A stretch of 64,000 nt of DNA from Thermoanaerobaculia bacterium. GTDB lineage: Bacteria > Acidobacteriota > Thermoanaerobaculia > Multivoradales > JAIOJS01. The notes under the pieces are model-generated. The model was not told where the DNA came from. It did no database searches and was given only the letters and a program-made list of their open reading frames with translations. The stretch spans positions 62,001 through 126,000 of the forward strand of contig JAUIDB010000005.1 in assembly GCA_030429235.1 (NCBI GenBank), given 5' to 3'. Made by a program: the position numbers and the translations under genes. Positions 26,943-36,123 of this stretch are shown piece by piece (position 1 is the stretch's first letter; every line of letters begins with the position of its first letter).

Positions 26943-27046
26943 CTGGGAGAGAAAAGGGACCCCTGTCGCCCCCCGAGCCCCACCGGGAGCAGTGCCTGGG
27001 GAGCGTCATCGGTGGCGCCGGAGCGATCGACGCCGGTCGGCGAGAT

Positions 27047-28147
27047 CTACTCGGTCAGATCAGGGGACGAAGCGTCGAGGTGGGTCTCGGCTTCTTCGCT
27101 CGCGCCGAGGCCGCGGAAGCCAGCGGCATCGGGGGGAATCTGCATCTCGATGAACGCGTTGGCTTCGACCTCGCGGAGGTAGTCCTTGTAGGCCTCGGCC
27201 ATCCGCGTGTCGCGCTCGCGTGCCAGAAGCAGGTCGCGAACTTCGTCGAAGGGCCGAACCGTCTCTTCCCGTACCTCGAGGACTCGCAGGATGTGGCTGC
27301 CACCCCGTGCCTCGACTGGCGCGCTGAACGCTCCGACTTCGAGATCCCAGACCGCGCGGTCCAGTTCGGGGGCGAGGTGCCCTGGTTCGACCCAGCCGAG
27401 GTCGATGACGCCGCTGGTGACCCCGCTCTCGGCCAGTACATCGACGGCGTCGGCGAAGTCAGCGCCGCCGTCGATGGCCGACATCAGGTCGGCGATGACT
27501 CCCCGCCGTGCTTCGAGGTCGGGGGTCGGCTCTTCGAGGACCACGACCTCTTCGACGAGACGAGCCGCTGGGATGGTCAGTTCCGCTTCGTTCTCGCGGT
27601 AGATCTTGCGGAGTTCGTCGTCTTCGATCTCGATCTTGGAGCGGATCTCGCGGCCCACGACCTGTTGGACCAGCAGAGTGTTCTCCATCTTGGTGCGCAG
27701 TTCGTCCAGGGTGAGACCGGAGGCGATCAACGCCTGCTCCATCTCGGACTCGGTCTGGATCCCCATCCGCTCCTTGGCCTGCGCTACAGCGTTGTCGATC
27801 TCCGCCTGGGTGGCGAAGATCCCGAGTTGCTTGGCTCGAGAGCGCAGCAACAGTTCCTCGTAGATCTCCCGGTAGACCTGCTGGCCCGAGTCGGCCATCA
27901 TCTGTTGCCGCTGTTCCTCGGGCATCTCCGCCATGCGAATCGCTTGCCGACGGTCGGTGAGTTGGTTCTGGTAGTCGTGGGCGGTCGCGATCTGATCGTT
28001 GATGCGCAGCACGACTCCGTTGACGACCTCGGCACTGGCCGGCAGGGGCATGAGGTGGGCGACGGTGGCGGCAAGGGCGGCCACCGCCACCCCACGAGAA
28101 AGTCGCTCGGCGGTTTGGGGGAGGAAGCGGGGAAGTGTCAGGCTCAT
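27047..28147 (-). CDS. surA: SurA-like periplasmic peptidyl-prolyl isomerase/chaperone
   Basis: 366 aa. A signal peptide (about 1-39, cut after LPASA) leads to the SurA N-terminal chaperone domain starting EVVNGVVLRINDQIATAHDYQNQL, followed by one parvulin (PpiC) domain around 195-300 (RLVEEVVVLEE, GADFADAVDVLAESGV, GVIDLGWVEPGHLAPELDRAVWDLEVGAFSAPVEARGGSHILRVLEV). It would assist outer-membrane protein folding. It is downstream of a PpiC-like lipoprotein (28-nt gap) and upstream of mraZ (204 nt). Confidence 0.88.
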   Translation of the reverse strand: MSLTLPRFLPQTAERLSRGVAVAALAATVAHLMPLPASAEVVNGVVLRINDQIATAHDYQNQLTDRRQAIRMAEMPEEQRQQMMADSGQQVYREIYEELLLRSRAKQLGIFATQAEIDNAVAQAKERMGIQTESEMEQALIASGLTLDELRTKMENTLLVQQVVGREIRSKIEIEDDELRKIYRENEAELTIPAARLVEEVVVLEEPTPDLEARRGVIADLMSAIDGGADFADAVDVLAESGVTSGVIDLGWVEPGHLAPELDRAVWDLEVGAFSAPVEARGGSHILRVLEVREETVRPFDEVRDLLLARERDTRMAEAYKDYLREVEANAFIEMQIPPDAAGFRGLGASEEAETHLDASSPDLTE

Positions 28148-28175
28148 GGAGTCCTCGGGGCGGGAGTGGGAGGAA

Positions 28176-28985
28176 CTAGGACGGGTCGGCGTAGGAACCC
28201 GTGTAGTCGAAGGGCAGGTTCTGCTGCCACACCCGCGGATTGTAGCGATCTCGGGCCTCAGCGGCCAGTTGGGAACGCTTCTCGGCCGCCGCCGCGGTAC
28301 GAAGTTGCCGCCGAGTCAGTTCCTGGGCATCGAACTCCGAGAGCACGCGGGCTGGCTGTCGCTCGACCAGCCAAAGCACGGTGTGGCCCTTCTGGTCGAC
28401 GAGCACGGTGCCTCGACGGTTGAGGTCCAGGTCCGCCACCGCTTCGGCGAAGGCTGTCGGCAGACGGTGCGAGGGAATCTCGGTGACTTCGTGCGTCGGA
28501 TGCTCGGCCAGCCAGGCCTCGGTGCCGTCGGCATTAAGGGCCCCCAGGGCTGCCTCGGCCGCCGTTGCCTGGTCGTACGTCAGGTGGAGGAGGCGTACCC
28601 GTTCCTCCTCCCGTGGCAGTCCGTGGTGCTCGAGCCAGCGGCCGACCTGCTCTTCGGAGACGTCGACACGGGCCAACTCGGCCAGCAGATCGAGCCGCTG
28701 CTCGGCCAGAGAGACCTCCCTTCGGACCCATTCCATCTCCTGACCGAGAAGGAGGAGCAGACGCTCTTCGAGGTACTGATCGAGGAGCGACGACAGGACC
28801 TCGGAGTCGAGCCCGGCCGCACCTCCGCCCGCGACTCGCGCCAGGTGTTCCTTCCACTCGCCGTAGAGCACTGGCTCGTCGCCCAGGGTAGCGATCTCTT
28901 CCGGCGGCCGTTCGCGCTGCGGTTGGCAAGCCAGGAGACCCCACACGAGCGGGCTGCAGAGGAGCAGAGTCCGACCGACGCGCAC
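28176..28985 (-). CDS. PpiC/SurA-type peptidyl-prolyl isomerase lipoprotein
   Basis: 269 aa, GTG start overlapping the mfd TAG by one base. The N-terminus is a lipoprotein signal: basic residues, a hydrophobic stretch and the lipobox LLAC with C20 as the acylation site. The body is helical and charged like SurA/PrsA N-domains; around 120-215 it shows parvulin-like features (LLHLTYDQATAAEAALGAL, FAEAVADLDLNRRGTVLVDQKGHTVLWLVERQP). The second isomerase-like gene in a row supports a periplasmic folding unit. Catalytic parvulin residues are not clearly conserved, so it may act mainly as a chaperone. Confidence 0.7.
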   Translation of the reverse strand: MRVGRTLLLCSPLVWGLLACQPQRERPPEEIATLGDEPVLYGEWKEHLARVAGGGAAGLDSEVLSSLLDQYLEERLLLLLGQEMEWVRREVSLAEQRLDLLAELARVDVSEEQVGRWLEHHGLPREEERVRLLHLTYDQATAAEAALGALNADGTEAWLAEHPTHEVTEIPSHRLPTAFAEAVADLDLNRRGTVLVDQKGHTVLWLVERQPARVLSEFDAQELTRRQLRTAAAAEKRSQLAAEARDRYNPRVWQQNLPFDYTGSYADPS

Positions 28986-31900
28986 TAGGCAGACTCCGTC
29001 GTAGCCAGCCGCTCGAGGGTGGCGCGAGCCGTTTCGAGCAGCAGTTCGGGGCGGGCGGGTTTCAGGGTGAGAATGCCATCGGGGGAGAAGCGGGCGGCGC
29101 CTTCGGCCAGTAGATCGATGAGCCGGTCCGGTTCGATGCGGGCGTTCTGCCGAAAGCGGAAGATGAGCTCTCCCCGCTGCCAGGACAGGCTCTGGACCCG
29201 CAGTCGTTCGGCCTGTCGCTTGAGCTGCGAAACCGCGATCAGCTGCTCGACCTCCTGCGGCGGAACCCCGAACCGGTCGCGCAGCTCGGCCAGCAGTTCC
29301 TCGGCCGAGGTTTCCGCCAGCGCCAGCTTGCGGTAGACCTCGAGCCGCACGTTGGGATCCCGCACGTAGTCGTCCGGGATCGACATCGCGACCGGCAGGT
29401 CGAGGGTGGCGGAAGGAAGCTCTTCGATCGTCTCACCCCTCAGCTCCCGCAGGCAGTCCTCCAACATCTTCATGTAGGTCTCGATGCCGACCGCGGCGAT
29501 GTGACCGCTCTGCTCGGCTCCCAGGAGGTTGCCCGCGCCCCGGATCTCGAGATCGCGAGCCGCGATCCGGAAACCGGCTCCGAGTTCGGAGAAGTCCCGC
29601 AGGGCGTCGAGTCGATGGCGCGCGGTCTGCGACAGCACGCGGTCGGCAGGCACCAGCAGGTAGCAGTAGCCACGCTCGGAGCTCCTCCCGACGCGGCCGC
29701 GGAGCTGGTAGAGCTGGGCCAATCCGAAGCGATCCGCATGGTGGACCAACATGGTGTTGACCCTCGGGATGTGGATTCCGTTCTCGATGATCGTGGTCGC
29801 CAACAGGACGTCGTACTCGCCGTCGGTGAAGGCGTGCATCCGTTTGGCTAGCTCCTGGTCGTCCATCTGACCGTGGCCCACCGTGACGCGGAGACCCGGG
29901 ACCAGTTCGGTGAGGTAGTGGGCCAGACGGTCGATGTCTTCGACTCGGTTGTAGACGTAGTACACCTGCCCCTGGCGCTCGAGCTCGAACTCGATCGCCT
30001 CCCGCACCAGTTCGGGCGTAAAGGGGAGGATGGTGGTCTCTACCGCCATGCGGTCGCGGGGCGGAGTCTCGATGACCGACAAGTCACGGACGCCGGCGAG
30101 CGAGAGTTGCAACGTACGCGGGACCGGAGTGGCGGACATCGCGAGGACGTGTAGGTCCTTCTTGAGGTCCTTCAACCTCTCCTTCTGACCCACCCCGAAG
30201 CGCTGCTCTTCGTCGACGATCAAGAGGGCCAGTTTGGGCAGCTCGACGTCCTTCGACAGCAGCTTGTGGGTTCCGATGAGGATGTCGATCCGCCCCTGGG
30301 CGGCTCGGCTTTGGATCTCCTTGATTTCGGCGTTGGTGCGGAAACGGGAGATCATCTCGATCTTGACCGGAAACCCCGCGAAGCGCCGGCGGAAGGTCTC
30401 CAGGTGCTGATCGGCCAGGATGGTGGTGGGGGCGAGCACAGCGACCTGGTAGCCGTGGTCGACGACCTTGAAGGCAGCGCGCATCGCGACCTCGGTCTTG
30501 CCGAAGCCAACGTCGCCACAGAGCAGGCGGTCCATCGGCATCTCACGCTCCAGGTCGGCGCTGATGGCTTGAATCGACTCGAGTTGATCGTCCGTCTCGT
30601 CGAAGGCAAAGGCCGACGCGAACTGCCGCTGGAGATCACTGTCCGCACCCATCGGCGGGGCCTTGGCCAGTTGACGCTTGGCGTAGAGCGCCAGCAGATC
30701 CACCGCCAACTTCCGCATCCCCTTCCTCACCCGAGAGCGGGTCTTGTTCCAGGAGGCGCCGCCCAGCGTGTCGAGTTTGGGCGCCATTCCTTCGATGCCG
30801 CCGTACTTCTGGATGCGGTCGAGCCTCGACAGCGGAAGCAGGAGGGTGCGGCCGTCCGAGTAGGTCAGCTCCATCACCTCGACCGCGATCGGTGCCAGGC
30901 CGTCGTCCGTCCTGAGGGTCTCGGGCACCGGTCCCTCGGAGGTGGTCTCGGAGACGGTGCGCAGAGCGGTGAACTGGCCGATCCCATGATCGACGTGGAC
31001 CACGAAGTCACCGACCTCGAGGTCTCGCAGGCTCGAAACGAAGGGGCCGTAGCGAGTCCGCCGTCGCGGAGAGCGGGCGCGCGGTGGAAAGAGCTGCGGG
31101 GTTCCGAAGAGCACCAGTCCAGCCGCCGGCAGCCGGAATCCTCGACTCAGGGTGCCATCGGCGACCTCGACTCCCGGAGCGCCGATGGGTAGTTCGTGGG
31201 CCTCGAGCAGGTCCTGGATCGCATCGCGCTGGTGGGGTTGGCTGACCAGGACGAAACGCTCACCGCGATCCCGCGCGGCGCGTACCTCGCGGGGTAGTCG
31301 CGGTAGCTGGCCCTCGAGATTCTCGGTGGCGACAGCCGCGAAGTCGATCGCTCCGCTCGGGGGGGCGAGCGCACCGATCGTGACGTCGGCCTGGGCCAGG
31401 TCGGCGAGGACGTCGTCGCACGAGCGGAGCAGTTCCTGCGGCGAAACGGCGAGTGACCCCTGGGCCCGAAGCGACACGAAGTCGTCGGCCAGCCGGCCGG
31501 CGTAGTGGCTGGCTTCCTCACCCAGGGTCTCCGGGTCGACGACGACGGTGAGCGCGTCGGGTAGCAGATCGAGCGGGGCTACGGTCTCGGCTTCGTGGAT
31601 CAGCGTTTCGAGGGCTTCGTAGCCGGCGACCCGTTCCCCCCGCGCCAGAGCTCGAAGGCGTTCGAGCTCCTCGCGCTCCAGTCCCTCCGTGCTGGCCAGC
31701 AGTCTCTCGCCCAGCTCCCGTCGCGCTTGGCTGGTGACGACGAAGGGTGTCAGGGGGAGGATCCTAAGGCTCTCCAGCTCCTCCTCGGAGCGTTGGCTCA
31801 AGCGGTCGAAGTAGCGCAGGCTCTCGACCGTGTCTCCGAAGAGGTCGATCCGGACGGGACGGTCGAGGCCGGGTGGGAAGAGGTCCACGACGCCTCCCCG

Positions 31901-32416
31901 GACCGAGAAGTGACCTACTTCCGATACCAGGTCGACTCGCTCGTAGCCGTTGTCGACCAACCAGAGCGCCGACTCGTCGGGAGGAACGTCGTCTCCGGCT
32001 CGTACTCGGCGCACTCGCCGGGCGTAGTGTTGAGGGCGGGGGAGGCGATCGAACAGGGACCGGGGAGTGGCGAGGAGCACGGGGTGTCCGGTTCCCCGTG
32101 ACAGTCTGTCCAGGGCCAGAACGCGTTGGGCCTGGGTCTGGACCGAAGCGTCCCCCTGCTGGTAGGGCGTCAGAGCGGGAGTCGGCAGGACCACCGTCCG
32201 GTCCTCGTCGGTGACGAAGCGGTCCATCTCGACCCAGGCCAGGGCGTCCGCTTCGTGGGGCAGGACGACGACCAGCGGTCGATCGAGATCACCCGCTAGT
32301 TCGGCGCAGACCCAGGCGGCGGCCGCGGTCGGTAGACGAGTCACCTGGCCCAACTGCTCACGAAGCTGTTGGTACGGTCGGCTGGCTCGCAGGGCGCGAC
32401 GGAGCTCACTCCACAT
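28985..32416 (-). CDS. mfd: transcription-repair coupling factor Mfd
   Basis: About 1143 aa. It removes RNA polymerase stalled at lesions and recruits UvrA. Order visible: UvrB-like N-terminal module (PTPALTPYQQGD, GVVDLFPPG), the RNA-polymerase interaction domain (DFVVHVDHGIGQF), then the RecG-like translocase with Walker A GDVGFGKTEVAMRAAF, DEEQRFGV box, MSATPVPRTL, the TRCF motif region and C-terminal D7 domain (RDRFGVPPQEVEQL). Start ATG 32416 is preferred to 32428 because TATGCT lies 7 nt upstream and no ribosome binding site is present. Confidence 0.96.
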   Translation of the reverse strand: MWSELRRALRASRPYQQLREQLGQVTRLPTAAAAWVCAELAGDLDRPLVVVLPHEADALAWVEMDRFVTDEDRTVVLPTPALTPYQQGDASVQTQAQRVLALDRLSRGTGHPVLLATPRSLFDRLPRPQHYARRVRRVRAGDDVPPDESALWLVDNGYERVDLVSEVGHFSVRGGVVDLFPPGLDRPVRIDLFGDTVESLRYFDRLSQRSEEELESLRILPLTPFVVTSQARRELGERLLASTEGLEREELERLRALARGERVAGYEALETLIHEAETVAPLDLLPDALTVVVDPETLGEEASHYAGRLADDFVSLRAQGSLAVSPQELLRSCDDVLADLAQADVTIGALAPPSGAIDFAAVATENLEGQLPRLPREVRAARDRGERFVLVSQPHQRDAIQDLLEAHELPIGAPGVEVADGTLSRGFRLPAAGLVLFGTPQLFPPRARSPRRRTRYGPFVSSLRDLEVGDFVVHVDHGIGQFTALRTVSETTSEGPVPETLRTDDGLAPIAVEVMELTYSDGRTLLLPLSRLDRIQKYGGIEGMAPKLDTLGGASWNKTRSRVRKGMRKLAVDLLALYAKRQLAKAPPMGADSDLQRQFASAFAFDETDDQLESIQAISADLEREMPMDRLLCGDVGFGKTEVAMRAAFKVVDHGYQVAVLAPTTILADQHLETFRRRFAGFPVKIEMISRFRTNAEIKEIQSRAAQGRIDILIGTHKLLSKDVELPKLALLIVDEEQRFGVGQKERLKDLKKDLHVLAMSATPVPRTLQLSLAGVRDLSVIETPPRDRMAVETTILPFTPELVREAIEFELERQGQVYYVYNRVEDIDRLAHYLTELVPGLRVTVGHGQMDDQELAKRMHAFTDGEYDVLLATTIIENGIHIPRVNTMLVHHADRFGLAQLYQLRGRVGRSSERGYCYLLVPADRVLSQTARHRLDALRDFSELGAGFRIAARDLEIRGAGNLLGAEQSGHIAAVGIETYMKMLEDCLRELRGETIEELPSATLDLPVAMSIPDDYVRDPNVRLEVYRKLALAETSAEELLAELRDRFGVPPQEVEQLIAVSQLKRQAERLRVQSLSWQRGELIFRFRQNARIEPDRLIDLLAEGAARFSPDGILTLKPARPELLLETARATLERLATTESA

Positions 32417-32423
32417 CAGAGCG

Positions 32424-32429
32424 AGCATA
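32424..32429 (-). promoter_or_regulatory. -10 element of mfd
   Basis: TATGCT on the minus strand ends 7 nt before the mfd ATG at 32416. The mfd start has no ribosome binding site, so this fits the leaderless geometry seen at other genes here. The 128-nt gap to the antiporter start also holds a GGTAC-TG-GTACC inverted repeat (32514-32525) of unknown role. Confidence 0.4.
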
Positions 32430-32556
32430 GTCGAGACGCGGCGCTGTGGCGACGAAGCGATCGGGGGCCGCGTCGGTCTCGCGTGTCCCCGATCGCCACA
32501 CCAACCGAGGCGTGGTACTGGTACCATATCGCCTCCCCGAAAGGAGGGGTCTGATT

Positions 32557-33987
32557 TTGAAGCGCTCAATCCTGGGACTGTTCCTGCTGGCTAGTCTGCT
32601 CGTCGTACCGGCGACGGGCCTCGGTGGGGGAGCGTCCGGCGGGGACGCGCCGTCGACGGCGAGTGCGCTCGGGGCCGAAGGAGGAGGGGCGGCCGCGGCC
32701 AGCGACCCCCACGCTAGCTCCGACGGGGGCGACCACGGGGGTGCTTCGCATGCCAACCCGGTTTCTCCAGTGCTCCTGGGGCTGGTCATCATTCTGCTCG
32801 GAGCCCGTTTCGGGGGTTGGTTGGCGGAGTACTTTCGGCAGCCGGCGGTTCTGGGAGAGTTGCTGTTTGGGGTACTGCTCGGCAACCTGACCCTGTTCGG
32901 CTACTCGGGCCTCGAGTTCCTGGCGGGGGACCCGGGGATCCAGGTGCTGGCGGAGATCGGCGTCATTCTTCTGCTGTTCGAAGTTGGGCTCGAGTCCAAC
33001 GTTCACGAGATGCTGTCGGTGGGCATGTCGAGCCTCATGGTGGCGCTGCTGGGGATCGTGGCCCCCTTCGCCCTGGGCTGGGGGGTTTCGGCCTGGATGC
33101 TGCCTGCGGAGGAGACCCTGGTCCACGTCTTCATCGCCGCGACCCTGTGTGCCACCAGTGTCGGGATCACGGCTCGGGTCCTGGCAGATCTCGGCAAGCT
33201 GCAGACCCGCGAGTCGAAGATCGTGCTGGGAGCGGCCGTCATCGACGACATCCTCGGTCTGGTGATTCTGGCGGTGGTGACCGGCAGCATTCAGGCTGCC
33301 AATCAGGGCACGGAGCTCGATACGATGTCGGTAGCTCTCATCATCGGCAAGGCCGCCCTCTTCCTGGTGGGAGCGCTGGCTATCGGTGGCTGGGTCGCAC
33401 CCCGGATGTTCCGCATCGCGTCGAAGCTGCGCGGCGAGGGTTTGCTGGTGACGATCAGTCTGGTCTTCTGTTTCCTGCTGTCCTATCTCGCCAACGCCAT
33501 CGAACTCGCCACCATCGTCGGCGCGTTCGCGGCCGGATTGATCCTCGACGAGGTGCACTACCGCGACCTGGTACCCGACGGGCGGGCCCACGCTCTCGAG
33601 GAACTTCTGCAGCCGATCGCCGCCATTCTGGTTCCGATCTTCTTCGTGCGCATGGGTCTCGAGGTCGATCTGTCGACCTTCGGTCGCGTCGAGGTCCTGG
33701 GCTTGGCGGCGCTGTTGACCCTGGCCGCCATCGTCGGCAAGGGACTCTGCGCCTTCGGAGTGTTGGAGAAGGGACTCGATCGGATCTCGGTGGCCGTGGG
33801 GATGATCCCGCGCGGCGAGGTCGGATTGATCTTCGCGGCGATCGGCGCCTCCCTCACCCTGCACGGTCACTCGGTAGTGTCGGCAGAGATCTTCTCGGCG
33901 GTCGTCATCATGGTGATCGTGACCACCCTGATTACGCCGCCCACGCTAAAGATCACCCTGGCTCGGGGCGACGCCCGACCGCGCTGA
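32557..33987 (+). CDS. Kef-type cation:proton antiporter (CPA2 family)
   Basis: 476 aa from TTG 32557, chosen because AAGGAGG lies 9 nt upstream and the following L-K-R-S-I-L-G-L-F-L reads as a signal peptide or first helix. After a Gly/Ser/His-rich stretch (about 25-65, with DPHASSDGGDHGGASHA) come roughly twelve membrane segments. Family features include ARFGGWLAEYFRQPAVLGELLFGVLLG, EIGVILLLFEVGLES, a buried Asp pair in AAVIDDILGLVILAVV, and GMIPRGEVGLIFA. It exchanges K+ or Na+ for protons. There is no RCK/TrkA-N regulatory domain. A sulfatase-like gene follows after one base. Confidence 0.88.
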   Translation: MKRSILGLFLLASLLVVPATGLGGGASGGDAPSTASALGAEGGGAAAASDPHASSDGGDHGGASHANPVSPVLLGLVIILLGARFGGWLAEYFRQPAVLGELLFGVLLGNLTLFGYSGLEFLAGDPGIQVLAEIGVILLLFEVGLESNVHEMLSVGMSSLMVALLGIVAPFALGWGVSAWMLPAEETLVHVFIAATLCATSVGITARVLADLGKLQTRESKIVLGAAVIDDILGLVILAVVTGSIQAANQGTELDTMSVALIIGKAALFLVGALAIGGWVAPRMFRIASKLRGEGLLVTISLVFCFLLSYLANAIELATIVGAFAAGLILDEVHYRDLVPDGRAHALEELLQPIAAILVPIFFVRMGLEVDLSTFGRVEVLGLAALLTLAAIVGKGLCAFGVLEKGLDRISVAVGMIPRGEVGLIFAAIGASLTLHGHSVVSAEIFSAVVIMVIVTTLITPPTLKITLARGDARPR

Positions 33988-33988
33988 G

Positions 33989-36094
33989 GTGAACGGGAAG
34001 TCGGTTCTGCCGCCGAAAGCCCGGGGCCTGCCGTGGCGCCGGCGCCGTGCGTACGGCCTCCTTGGGGCCCTTCTTCTGCTGACGACCCCGCTGTCTGGAG
34101 CGGACTCTCCTGCACCTCCTCGCCCTCACATCGTCGTAGTGACCGTCGATACTCTGCGGCCCGACGCTCTCGGTTGGGTCTCGGGCTCCGATCTGACACC
34201 CCACCTCGACGCACTGGCCGAAGGGGGGCTCCGCTTCCCGGCGGCGCTGGCGCCAACGCCGATCACCCTGCCTTCCCACACCACGATCTTCACCGGCTTG
34301 ATTCCTCGGCGGCATGGAGTCCGGGACAACGGTCAGGTCGTGGCTCCGGGGCGGACGACCCTGGCCGAGCGACTCCAGGCGATCGGCTATCGGACCGCGG
34401 CCTTCGTCAGCGGGTATCCACTGGCCCAGCACTTCGGTCTGGACCAGGGGTTCGATACCTACGACGACCGTGGTCTGAGGGGCATGGTGGGCGAGCGACC
34501 GGCGACGGAGACGGTGACCGCGGCCCTACGCTGGCTGGAGACGGACGGTGGAACGGATGCGCCCTGGTTTCTCTGGATCCACCTCTACGATCCCCATGAC
34601 CCCTACGTGCCGCCGGAGGAGTTTCGTCAGGCCGGGGAGCACGGCGACTACCTCGGCGAAGTGGCGGCCGTCGACGCGGCGTTGGGTCCCTTCTTCGCGG
34701 CGGTCGAGTCGGCCGCCCACGGTCGCGAGGTCCTGACCTTGTTCGCGTCGGACCACGGGGAGAGTCTGGGGGAGCACGGGGAGGAGACGCACGGTTTCTT
34801 CCTCTACCAGAGCACCATGACGGTACCGATCGTGGTGCATTGGCCGGGACGGATCGAACCGGGCCAGGGAGCGCGTCGCGGGGCGCTGGTCGACCTCACG
34901 CCCACCCTTCTCGATCTGCTGGGACTCGAGGCCGAAGGGTTGGACGGCCACAGCCTGCTCGTCAGCAGCGAACGGCCGATCTACCTGGAGACCCGACGGC
35001 CCTGGTATTCGTACGGCTGGTCCCCGCTGCGGGGGGTGGTCGAGGGAGACTGGAAACTCATCGCGGCGCCCCGACCCGAACTGTACGACCTGGCCCGAGA
35101 TCGCGAGGAGCGGCTGGATCGCGTCGACGACGAACGTCGCCGCGCACGAGCGTTGCAACGCTCCTTGCGAGCAATTGAGGCGCTGCCGGCGGCCGCGATC
35201 GAAACGTCGGTGGACTCCGAAACCGAAGCGCGTCTCGCGGCGCTGGGGTATGTGGGAGGAGGACGACCCACTGAGGAGATTCCGGCCATAGGGTTGGCGG
35301 ATCCGAAGGACCGGATCGATCTGTGGAACCGTCTCGGGGCGGCCGAATCGGCTCGGTTGTCCGGTGATGTCGCGGCCGCCCTGGCGGAGTACGACCAGGT
35401 CCTACGAGTCGAGCCCGCGAATCCGTTCGCGCTGAGCCGCTCCGGAGCCCTGCTGGCCGAGTCGACGGTACGGGCCGAGGTCGAGACCGGTCTCGCGCGG
35501 TTGCGGCAGGCTCTGGATGAGAACCCGACCGACGGGGAGAGTTGGGCCGGGTTGGCCGGAGCCCTGGGCCGTGCTGGGGATTGGGTCGGGTCGGCCGAGG
35601 CCTGGCAGGAGGTGATTCGCCTCCGCCCGCGCCAGCCGAGTGCCTGGATCGGTCTGGCCAATGCGCTCGGGGTCTCTGGCCGCCGCGCGGAGGCGGTCTC
35701 GGCCTTTCAACGGCTGGTCGAGCTCGATCCCGGCGAGGCTGACTACCGGCTGCGCCTGGGGTTTGCCCGCGTGGCCGCGGGGGAGTTGGCAGCCGCGGCG
35801 GCGGATCTGGAGGTTGCCGCGGGTCTCCTCGGGGATGCGTTCCAGCACGCGGGGGCGTTGGGCGTCTTGCTGGCGCGCAGTGGCCAGCCGGCAGAGGCAG
35901 TGCCCTGGCTGCGTCGGAGTCGGCCTACCGAGTCCGACTTCGCCACCGCGCGCGTGTTGCTGGCCCGGCTCAGTCTTGCTGCGGGGGACGTTCTCGGTGC
36001 CCGCCGGGCGCTACTCGAAGCCGTGGCAGCCCAACCGTCGCTGGCGACTCGACTGGCCGACGATCCCGAACTCGCTCCCTACCTACCCAACTAA
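33989..36094 (+). CDS. sulfatase-like alkaline phosphatase superfamily protein fused to TPR repeats
   Basis: 701 aa, GTG start one base after the antiporter stop. A signal peptide or anchor (about 22-38) is followed by a sulfatase-like domain: VTVDTLRPDALGW metal site, LPSHTTIFTGLIPRRHGV, FASDHGESLGEHGEETHG and LYDLARDREE. The usual formylglycine C/S-x-P-S-R motif is replaced by T-L-P-S-H, so the catalytic residue is probably Thr or Ser, as in phosphotransferases of the superfamily. From about 430 to the end, several TPR-like repeats follow (for example DVAAALAEYDQVLRVEPANPFA). Likely an exported hydrolase with a protein-binding tail. Confidence 0.82.
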   Translation: MNGKSVLPPKARGLPWRRRRAYGLLGALLLLTTPLSGADSPAPPRPHIVVVTVDTLRPDALGWVSGSDLTPHLDALAEGGLRFPAALAPTPITLPSHTTIFTGLIPRRHGVRDNGQVVAPGRTTLAERLQAIGYRTAAFVSGYPLAQHFGLDQGFDTYDDRGLRGMVGERPATETVTAALRWLETDGGTDAPWFLWIHLYDPHDPYVPPEEFRQAGEHGDYLGEVAAVDAALGPFFAAVESAAHGREVLTLFASDHGESLGEHGEETHGFFLYQSTMTVPIVVHWPGRIEPGQGARRGALVDLTPTLLDLLGLEAEGLDGHSLLVSSERPIYLETRRPWYSYGWSPLRGVVEGDWKLIAAPRPELYDLARDREERLDRVDDERRRARALQRSLRAIEALPAAAIETSVDSETEARLAALGYVGGGRPTEEIPAIGLADPKDRIDLWNRLGAAESARLSGDVAAALAEYDQVLRVEPANPFALSRSGALLAESTVRAEVETGLARLRQALDENPTDGESWAGLAGALGRAGDWVGSAEAWQEVIRLRPRQPSAWIGLANALGVSGRRAEAVSAFQRLVELDPGEADYRLRLGFARVAAGELAAAAADLEVAAGLLGDAFQHAGALGVLLARSGQPAEAVPWLRRSRPTESDFATARVLLARLSLAAGDVLGARRALLEAVAAQPSLATRLADDPELAPYLPN

Positions 36095-36099
36095 CGAGG

Positions 36100-36123
36100 C
36101 GACCTGGCCCCTAGGCCGGTTCG
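36100..36123. terminator. hairpin between converging genes
   Basis: CGACCTGGCC (36100-36109) pairs with GGCCGGTTCG (36114-36123), one mismatch and one G-U pair, around loop CCTA. It sits in the 16-nt gap between the sulfatase-like gene and the converging HD gene and covers the latter's stop codon, so it could end both transcripts. There is no T-run on either side. Confidence 0.4.

Noticed and set aside
26858-28423. Plus-strand frame of 521 aa
   Set aside because: It covers the mraZ promoter array and lies antisense to surA.
32514-32525. GGTAC-TG-GTACC inverted repeat upstream of the antiporter
   Set aside because: Arms are only 5 bp and no regulator is nearby; noted under the mfd promoter but not called as an operator.
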